From NCBI GenBank assembly GCA_964017065.1, contig OZ024786.1, positions 1,709,276-1,773,275 on the forward strand: a DNA stretch of 64,000 bases. The letters are read 5' to 3'. Position 1 is the first letter of the stretch. The number at the start of each line of letters is the position of its first letter. The notes under the pieces were generated by a model. The model had not been told where the DNA came from and ran no database searches. It saw only the letters and a list, made by a program, of their open reading frames with translations. This DNA comes from Haliclona indistincta. Its lineage: Eukaryota > Porifera > Demospongiae > Haplosclerida > Chalinidae. Below are positions 56,505-64,000 of this stretch, piece by piece. A program made the translations under genes and the position numbers.

Positions 56505-56512
56505 TATAAAAG
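56505..56512 (+). promoter_or_regulatory. TATA box of secreted-protein gene 5
   Basis: TATAAAAG in the common context, 108 bp before the ATG. Confidence 0.7.
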
Positions 56513-56612
56513 AGAGCTGTCCAAAATCAGTCTCCACAACTCACCATCACTAGTCAGGTTACATAGATATTTATAGTTATCAGTGAAAATAGTATCATAT
56601 AGTATCATCATC

Positions 56613-57155
56613 ATGAGATTTCAACTACTAGCCATCTTCCTCACAATCGCCTTTCTTCTCACTAGTTGTGCACTGGCTGCTCCACTGCAAAGAAGAAGTG
56701 GCCGGCAAAAATTTAGGCTCTTGAGCGAATCGACTGAACAGTTTCTCGTGATATCAGAGGACGGACTAGTTCGAAACGACGCTAGTAGACAAGACGCCAC
56801 ATGCTTCGAGATGCGACGGCCAACAAGCAATCAAGTACAGCTCAGTGCAACGATTGAAGGCACTGAGTACTTCCTCGCAATGGGTTCCAATGGAGAAGTT
56901 ACAGGAATCACAGAAGTTGACGATGATTCTAATGAAAGTGGCTCCGGAGTAGTCTATTTTACGACATTTGAGAGATTCCGGTGTCCGTTTGGTAGAGACG
57001 GCAAACGGGGAATGTGCTTGAAAATGACCATTGGTGACACACAGTGTTTCTTGAACTTCAATAGCAATCATTTGGCAGCAAATTCGTGCAGTAAGTCTGC
57101 AAAAACCAATGAAGAGGCACTGAGACGCGACTTTGAGCCCTGTCTATCACTTTAG
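56613..57155 (+). CDS. Secreted FGF/IL-1-like beta-trefoil candidate, copy 5
   Basis: 180 aa. The signal peptide is as in copies 3 and 4, but the mature N-terminus PLQRRSGRQK and the DASRQ, EMRR and GRDGKRG variants match copy 2, so it is a mosaic of the two types, as gene conversion would give. The C-terminus differs: EALRRDFEPCLSL replaces EALKLKLC, adding residues after the sixth cysteine. The 3' DNA is also diverged, with a shortened AUUUA region (57,275-57,283) and an AATAAA at 57,306. Last gene of the array. Confidence 0.74.
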   Translation: MRFQLLAIFLTIAFLLTSCALAAPLQRRSGRQKFRLLSESTEQFLVISEDGLVRNDASRQDATCFEMRRPTSNQVQLSATIEGTEYFLAMGSNGEVTGITEVDDDSNESGSGVVYFTTFERFRCPFGRDGKRGMCLKMTIGDTQCFLNFNSNHLAANSCSKSAKTNEEALRRDFEPCLSL

Positions 57156-58258
57156 AAATTTAATTCATGAACAGCAGGACAAAATGTAATCATATTATTT
57201 CAATAATTTTATCATGAATAATAATTATAACACACCACAACAATCTCTCCCGTCTATATCACTTGTATCTATCTATTTATTTTCTTAAAGATATGTTTGG
57301 CATACAATAAAAAACTCTAAATTAACACACGTACATTGGAAGACACATTGTAAGTGAACAGTGATCGTATTCGCTACTTCGATTCAATACTTTTGATGCA
57401 GAACGAACAATACATGAGTTAATTTAACTCCCTTCGGTTTTCCTTGTGACGATTCAATGACGATGGTCACTGAAGCATAACCTGAAAAGCTAATGTTGTG
57501 TTTTGCGTAAAACTCACTCAGTTTTTCTCTACACAGTTATACTCACTTTAGGTAAAGGGTGCATGTGTATCTACACGGCATGATTGCCTCACGTTGCAAC
57601 TTTTTGAGCAATAAGCTGCGCCACTTCAGATTATACACATTATTGAGCTATCCAGCTGTTCACAGATGACTTATCCCATGTCAGTTCAAACACATGTGCA
57701 TATAACTTATGAGCACACATTATGTACTTGAATGAGCATTACTGTTTATTTATGATTGTGTTAGAAGCAAAGTAATTGGTTGAAAAAACATTACAGCATC
57801 GCCAATGTTTACCCAAGCAAGTCCCTAAACACTCATTAGCTTCATACCATAACTCAAATTGCCTAAGTTCTCAGTATAAGCACAATAAGCATTTTTCCAC
57901 AATGCACACTCCAGCAACATAGTTCAGTGTATAACACGCATGTTTTGAATCTTTCGAACAACAAACTTTCAATGAATTCACTGACTCACACACCCTAACC
58001 ATACACAGTGATTGCCTTTTTTGAATAAACAGAAGTTTTGGGGATTGCCAAACAGTTGAGGTATTCTTCTAAGTGGGCGCATTAACGCTTACATTGTTAA
58101 AGTAAAGAAAATAATGTCAGAAGTTTGGTAAACTGAAATCCCAAGAGATGAAACTATTGGAAAACTTGCATGCTGCAGTGCAGTACTGAATACGAATGTT
58201 TTTCATGTCGTGAGCTATACACAGGAATTGCACAACCAGTGTGAATTAGCAATATTGA
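57156..58258. other. Intergenic spacer, nothing recognised
   Basis: AT-rich sequence between the last secreted-protein gene and the stop codon of GORAB (convergent). After the poly(A) signal at 57,306 I see no repeat family member or coding segment. Confidence 0.7.
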
Positions 58259-60293
58259 CTAGTCCAACGTAATTACTCCACTTGGAACTAACGAATCGTC
58301 AACACTGCCTGCTACAGCACTGGTACTGGTACCATTATTATGCCCGCCAGTTTCTTCTTCATTCAACTGTTGGTTGAGGTCACTTGGTTCTATTCTGTTC
58401 ACTAAACTGCTACTTTCTTGGGTAGACTTCTTCTGAGGTTGACGATGCGGCCAAACGTCCGATCGAGGTGTGGGAGTTCTTTGAAACATTTCACTGTGAC
58501 TGCCAGCACCTTGAGTCTTGTCTTCACCTAGTTTCAAAGCTTCTGTGAGCTCACTTAGTTTCTTTGCCTTCCGAACTTCATTTTCTTGTACAACGGCACA
58601 AAGATGCTCCGATAGTAGCTCTTTCAACTCAGTCGCTTTGTGGAGATTGATTTTCGCCAGAACGTACTCATGCTCTGCATTTTCAAACCTTTTTCTATAA
58701 AAAATGAACATCATAATCTCCTTATAAGTGATCTGAATAACTTCTTACCTAGCGCTGTTGTAGTCACGATTTGCCTGTTCTATTTTATCACGAAGAACAG
58801 AAACATCTTGAGATAGGAGATTGTCTAGTTTGTCAAGTTGCTGCTTTACTGAAGCCAGTGTATGCGCTTCAGCTTGTGTCTGCTTGTATCTACATGTTTC
58901 ATGCATGCATGGCAGGACAAAAATCACATTAGTGCATTTTTCTCGCAGGCTTGCACAAACCGTTCTTGTAGGGCTTTTTCAAGTATTGCCTTCTTCCGCT
59001 TGTTTTCTTCTTCTATCAGTTGTCTTTGCTTCGTAAGTTCTTCAAGATTTGTGCCAGGCCTATGAAGAAACAAGTGCAAATCTGAAACATTGTAACATTT
59101 CAGTGGAACCTCTCCAAACCAGACTCTCTTGTAGATAGTGTCCCTACTAGAGAGGTGTCTTAATTTCAGGGGTTACCCAATAGTCTCGTTCGTGACAGCA
59201 CAGTGTGAACTTGTCCTATTTTACCTGGCAGGGGTCGATACCATCACCGAAAAATATGCAACTATCGGATTTTCAGGTCACGTTAAGCGAGGGTATTCCT
59301 GCACTATAACGTCAGGATTACATCTACAGAAAACCCTTAGAATAACACTACAAAGGCGGTTTTGTTCCGAGAAAGCTATTTTCCCTTGTAAGCTTTTAAA
59401 TTTGCCTTCAGTTAGAGTCTGTTTATTTCCAAGTGAGTAAATATACGTGTACTTGAACAGAGACCACAGCAAAGTAAAAAATTTACATACCGTATCACAA
59501 TGCTAAGGAAGGTCATTTATCATTTTATTGGAATGGGCAATTTTATTACACGTCTGATCAACTGTGGAAAAGTTTAAACCAGGCAACCGTCTTAGAGAAA
59601 AAATTCTGGGATATAACTACAGCCACTGAACGCTCAACATAGTTATAGTGAAGCTTACTTAATACTGGTACCCATGCTCATCGCAAAATTAATATGCCCA
59701 CAAAATTTTAGGGTTGCAGCCGTGCGTTTATCATAGCTTGTGCGAATCCATACTTCTAGATAATATTATAATAAGTAAACGCAGAATTTTTGTATGTAGT
59801 AGCATTGAAAAAGGACTTATTATTTTGTAAAAATATTGAAGAGGAAGAGAGTAAGTCCCACGTTTGAGTAGTAAGACTTATAGTCCTATATTTGTATAAC
59901 GAAGCTGGGAAAGTTTGAATTGACTCTATCCCACAATATCACTAACCTCTCAAAGGAAATTGTAGCCCCCTCGTTTGTTGAGGACGACCACGCGTCGGGT
60001 TGTCCCTGCGGTGAGGTAATATTATTCTTGACCTCTTCAACAACAGTGGTGGAACCTTGGCTCGTTTTGGCGGGAACTGCTTCCTGGTTTCGGCTGGTGG
60101 AGCTGGGTGCTGGAACGGATAACGGTTCTGGCGTCGTTGAAACCGGTTTTTCCGTCTTCGCACATTGCTGCGCTGTAAACTTTCTCGCCTTCACTCGTCT
60201 CTCTACATGGGCGTCTTTCTTCTTTTGCTGTTGCTGCTGGCTCTCCTTCATGCTACGCAGCTCCGAGTCTGAAAAACCGCTCCAGGTCGCCAT
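58259..60293 (-). CDS. GORAB: GORAB (RAB6-interacting golgin), four exons
   Basis: Minus-strand exons 60293-59947, 59059-58961, 58889-58749 and 58694-58259 join in phase at GT-AG sites to 340 aa (human protein about 370-394). The N-terminus MATWSGFSDSELRSMK matches the WAGFSEEELRRLK start of GORAB. The central coiled coil reads LEELTKQRQLIEEENKRKKA, then ERYKQTQAEAHTL, then LLSQDVSVLRDKIEQANRDY, then RKRFENAEHEYVLAKINLHK and LSEHLCAVVQENEVRKAKKL, all near-collinear with vertebrate GORAB. The family binds RAB6 and ARF5 and scaffolds COPI at the trans-Golgi; it is mutated in human gerodermia osteodysplastica. The middle of exon 1 and the C-terminal tail are Ser/Thr/Gln-rich and poorly conserved. 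Head to head with WASF. Confidence 0.92.
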
Positions 60294-60452
60294 TGTGTGA
60301 TATGGGCGGGGCTCGTAACCATTGTCTTTGCAAAATTTTAAGAAGCACAAAATTTGATCACGATAGGTGCACCAAAAATATTTATCATCGATCAGCAGTT
60401 CCTGTTTCAAGGATCTTCTGATCTTGTTGTTGTTGGCAGAGAGCCGTCCGCC
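60294..60452. promoter_or_regulatory. Shared GORAB/WASF bidirectional promoter
   Basis: Only 159 bp separate the two start codons, which point away from each other, so the 5' UTRs and core promoters must lie in or overlap this interval. No TATA box is evident on the WASF side. Confidence 0.6.
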
Positions 60453-61313
60453 ATGCCCCTAGTGAAGCGCGCGATAGCGCCTGTGTACATCAGCCGCGCC
60501 CAGCTAGAGAAAGGCGTCAAAAATGAACTTGAGGGAGTCGTGGTGAACACACTCGCCGGCGTCATAAAGCAACTGAGTAGCCTCTCGAAACACGCCGAGA
60601 ATCTGTTCGGAGAGCTGTACGGCGAGGCAAGCAACCTGTACTCGCGATCAGCTAACTTGAAGAACCGTGTGGCTGGTCTGACCGATGGGATCAAGCGATT
60701 GGACGCGACACAAAAGAATGAAGGTACGAAGCGTGTAAACAGCCAGCCAGCCAGGGTTATGATGAATTATGTGTTGAATATTATTGGTCTTGTGAAATGG
60801 GGCTGGAGTCAAGAATCGTATAATGTTGATACAGTACGCATGAAGTGTTGACCACTCGAATTAGGTCCAGAATCGGAGATATTCTTCATGTGTTTCACAG
60901 TAACGAGTCCCTTCTTTAAGTTTAGGGTTCATGTTTTTGAACCAACCAAAGATATTACTGTTGAGCATAATTATGTGGTCTAAACATTGACGACCAATGT
61001 TATGATTGTGTATGACACTAGCTAGCTGTCTGTACCATGTGATGGGTTGTTGTTTGTTTGTTTGTGTAAATTGGCTGTGTTTCTAAAATAACTTGCCACA
61101 TTCTCTCATGCATGTGTGCATTCATTGTATCACCATTGATCCTCACTTGGGAGAAGGAATCAACCATGATTGCTGTTGTACTAACTTTTAGAACCAGATT
61201 TTTTGCCTTTTATGGTTTACCTGAAGGCAGCTAAAATAATGTTGATACTAAACAGCAAGCGACATGTGAAACTCTTCGAGAGAGAAAAGAAAGAAGTCCT
61301 TATTGCTTTCAGA

Positions 61314-61392
<79 letters not shown>

Positions 61393-61456
61393 CTCTCCTC
61401 TCTCTCCCTCCCTCCTCCCTCCCTCCTCCTCCCTCCCCCCTCCCTCCCTCCCTCTC

Positions 61457-61525
<69 letters not shown>

Positions 61526-64000
61526 TTGTACCTGTCTGTCATAAGGTCACCAAACAGTCACTACACATAATTATTGTATATTTACCCAATCTCTCTCTCT
61601 ATATACATTATTCCCTCTCAGCGAAAAATGAACTGGTTACAAGTCATTTCAAGAGCTCAACGCACATGGACCAGCAGGTGCTCTCGAGAGAGACCCTTCC
61701 TCCTGGCTCTCGACGAGATGTACGGAAATTGTTTTAAGCCGCCACGCCTGAATGACTTCACAAAGTATCGTGACGACACGAAGGAGGGACTCAAATTCTA
61801 CACAGACCCCACCTACTTTTATCGCCTCTGGGTCGAGAACCAGAACAAGGAGTTGGAGAAGAAGAAGAAAAAGGTTTGAACAGAAACAGAAGTTCTGTGG
61901 TATTACTGAAATACTCTTATTGAGCATTAGTCTCCCAGTCATTGTTTTACGCTTTTGTAATGTTTAATTCGAACCGTTTCAAAGCTCCATTGTTAATTTT
62001 TAGACTTGAGTACTTTTTGCACATTTTGTGTGTGCAAAATCACTCAACTATTATTATTGATTTTGGGGCTGGAATCTTTGTTTTTCGAACCGTTTTATAG
62101 CTCAATTCAAGGCAAGAGCACCAGGTTAGGTTTTTTTCATTTAAATTTTTTATCAGTGGTTTTCTCCGTTGTTTAAAACTTAATTATCTCTCACAAATCT
62201 AGATTTGTGGTTTTAATCCAGCTGTTCAATTTAATGATAATGTTCTTTGTACTTGATTAATTCTTATCATTGTCACTCTTTGTCATAGGACCGGAAGAGG
62301 CGTCGCAAGAAGGGGGACAAGACAATCAAGAGAGAGGTGAAGGCTGTGCAGCGCAAGACGTATGCCGCCGTGGACGCAGAGTTTCGTGACGAGAATGCTG
62401 TGAAGTTGACGCAGTATCGAACCTCTCAAGCGTCTTACTCTGATGCTAACCCAACTGAGGGGCTAGTGGACTCCGCCCACCATGCTAGCAGCAATGAAGG
62501 AAGCTATTCTGAACAGCACCTGCAACACCCAGCAGCTGTCGAGTTAGCTAAGCCAGCTGCCCCTCCCCCAACCCCGCCCACAGATAGGCGTGCACTAGAG
62601 CAGCCTGTTCAAGGATCTCCAATTGTAAGTATTGTCTGTCTAAACTGAACATTTATGTACATTATCACTTTATATTGTAGCTTGTGAGTCTGTTAGTGTG
62701 TGTTCTACATAATCTAGAATGGTATTGCATAGTCACAACATAAAAGTCTAGATAGTGGTTGTGTAGTCTACTGTTGTCAAAGCCCTTCTTATTACCATCC
62801 AGATGGTTCCCAAGCCTGTCGGAGTCCCACCTCCCCCTCCACCAGCTGACCCTTACATGGCCCCGCCCCCTGCTCCCTCTGCTATACCGTCTCCTCTGTT
62901 GAGTCCCGCCAACCCTCCTCACCGATGCTGATGCGCTCGCTTGGATCAGTCTCCCGCCCTGCACCAGGCCCGCCCAGTATGGTGATGCCCAATACTTCAA
63001 TGATTGTGAGTTATCTATTTATACGCATCCACATTTTCGATATTAATTTCAATAAACTTTTAGTACACTATTTTCTAATTATACGTATGCATTTCAATTT
63101 TTCTCGCAGTCACCAGTCGCGCCTCCTCCACCACCCCGCCTCCACCTAATGTCAATATTCCAGCCCCGCCCCCTCCTCCACCCACTGCGGCACAGGCAGT
63201 GGTACCGTTGTCACTGACAACGTCCAGCTGGACGTACCACGCCCTCAACCAGTGGTAGACACTCGGAGTGATCTGCTGGCTGCTATTCGATTTGGTAGGT
63301 CTCTTAGTGATATCTATAATCTGAATATTTTGAGACCCACGCACAAAGTTTCCTTTCTAGCTGATTTGTTCTACTGTAATACAGTGGGACCCTGCTAATC
63401 TGTGCCTCTGAATTGCGGACACCCAGTTTTAAAGGGCACCGCATGTGGGGTGACAAGTGTATCTTTTAATCCCTAAAAAGAGGACTCCCAGTTAATCAGA
63501 ACAAATTTTGAAGTCCCAATTGTGTCCGGACTAGAGAGGTTCCACTGTAGTACAAGAGCATAAATTGTACTCACCTCTGCTTGAGTGCAGTAACACTATT
63601 TTTAACAGTGATTTACAAGCTGGCATTTTTCTTAGAATGCCAAGTCACTAGCTAGGGTGGTACATGTATATATGAAGCCATCTGCAGTAAATGCAGCAAT
63701 GTCACTATGCTGTAAAGATCCCCACTGCGGCAAACAAATATCACCGATTATAGTTTATCAGATTTTCAAACAAAAGTAGTTACTTAATTGATTCCGCATT
63801 TATTATTATTATTATATTTTATTATTTATTTTATTTCATTTTTTAAATTTTTTTCTTTACTTATACTGTAGCGTAAATTTAGTAATTGTTTGCAAGTGCA
63901 CAATACATAATGTTTTTCTTTATTCTTTCTCAGGCAAGCAGCTACGTAAGGTGGAGCGCTCTGATGACAGGAAAGCAACTAATCAGTCTTCACACGAAAC
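60453..64000 (+). CDS. WASF: WAVE/SCAR family actin regulator (WASF), partial, frame disrupted
   Basis: WAVE proteins activate Arp2/3 at the plasma membrane downstream of Rac. Exons seen: 60453-60723 (MPLVKRAIAPVYISRAQLEKG..., the SCAR homology domain), 61622-61873, 62289-62624 (basic region), 62803-63005 and 63110-63294 (Pro-rich, then WH2 start DTRSDLLAAIRFG), and 63934 onward (KQLRKVERSDDR). The acidic C-terminus lies beyond the window. Exon 2 holds FKSSTHMDQQVLSRETLP in one frame and LALDEMYGNCFKPPRLND, YRDDTKEGLKFYTDPTYFYR in the +1 frame, so one base is in excess near 61,700. Further frame changes occur at about 62,920 and twice in 63,110-63,260. Either the assembly has indels here or the copy is decaying. 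GORAB lies 159 bp upstream, divergent. Confidence 0.88.
61315..61524 (+). repeat. (CT)n/(CCCT)n tract in WASF intron 1
   Basis: Pyrimidine simple repeat about 100 bp upstream of the exon 2 acceptor. It is similar in make-up to the tracts at USP8 acceptors. Confidence 0.9.
63382..63547. mobile_element. pogo/Tigger-like MITE with TA duplication (WASF intron)
   Basis: CAGTGGGACCCTGCTAATC at the left and GGACTAGAGAGGTTCCACTG at the right, each flanked by TA. The interior contains GCGGACACCC and GTGTCCGG, as in the copy at 24.2 kb. Confidence 0.75.

Larger units (their letters stand above)
53829..56582 (+). repeat. Two tandem 1,377-bp gene-sized repeat units
   Basis: 53829-55205 and 55206-56582 are nearly identical, with only a few differences that I can find (for example TAGTTATATTC against TAGTTCTATTC at about 54,661 and 56,038). 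Each unit holds one gene, its 3' DNA and the promoter of the next gene. Copy 5 follows with more differences, so the array grew by unequal exchange. Confidence 0.92.

Noticed and set aside
60354..60452. Extended WASF start upstream of 60453
   Set aside because: The extra residues lack similarity to WAVE proteins, while MPLVKR at 60453 is the conserved family N-terminus.

Overview
This window is eukaryotic nuclear DNA from an animal, most likely an early-branching one such as a demosponge. The evidence is multi-exon genes with canonical GT-AG introns (55 bp to 13.7 kb), metazoan-type USP8, GORAB, WAVE/WASF and GAMT genes, AT-rich intergenic DNA, and a very high density of short inverted-repeat elements and simple repeats (ACTC, CT, CA/TG). 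The taxon is inferred from overall character; no rRNA or mitochondrial marker is present.

Layout. (1) 1-11.8 kb is repeat-rich. It contains a 1,910-bp element (1795-3704) with perfect 86-bp terminal inverted repeats and a 9-bp target-site duplication, whose only substantial gene is a two-exon RecQ-type helicase. (2) 11,880-45,438 (+) is one 21-exon gene that I could splice end to end in frame (1,489 codons plus stop). It is USP8/UBPY: MIT domain, rhodanese-like domain, Pro/QN-rich linker, coiled coil, WW domain and USP catalytic domain. Its introns hold most of the repeats in the window, including two 67-bp minisatellites in opposite orientation and many copies of a ~115-130 bp foldback element. 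(3) 49,606-50,313 (-) is an intronless guanidinoacetate N-methyltransferase. (4) 50,660-57,155 (+) is a tandem array of five single-exon genes for small secreted proteins. They have a signal peptide, six conserved cysteines and a strand and turn pattern like the FGF/IL-1 beta-trefoil. Each has its own TATA box, and four have AUUUA-rich 3' DNA. Copies 3 and 4 encode the same protein and lie on 1,377-bp repeat units. (5) 58,259-60,293 (-) is a four-exon GORAB orthologue. It lies head to head, 159 bp away, with a WAVE/SCAR (WASF) gene starting at 60,453 (+) that runs off the end of the window. The WASF reading frame is broken at several points while its protein signature is well kept.

The genes do not form a pathway cluster. 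USP8 (endosomal deubiquitination), GORAB (Golgi/COPI) and WASF (actin via Arp2/3) are housekeeping cell-biology genes, GAMT makes creatine, and the secreted array looks like a recently expanding ligand or effector family. The two items I consider most novel are the secreted FGF-like beta-trefoil array and the TIR-bounded RecQ helicase element.
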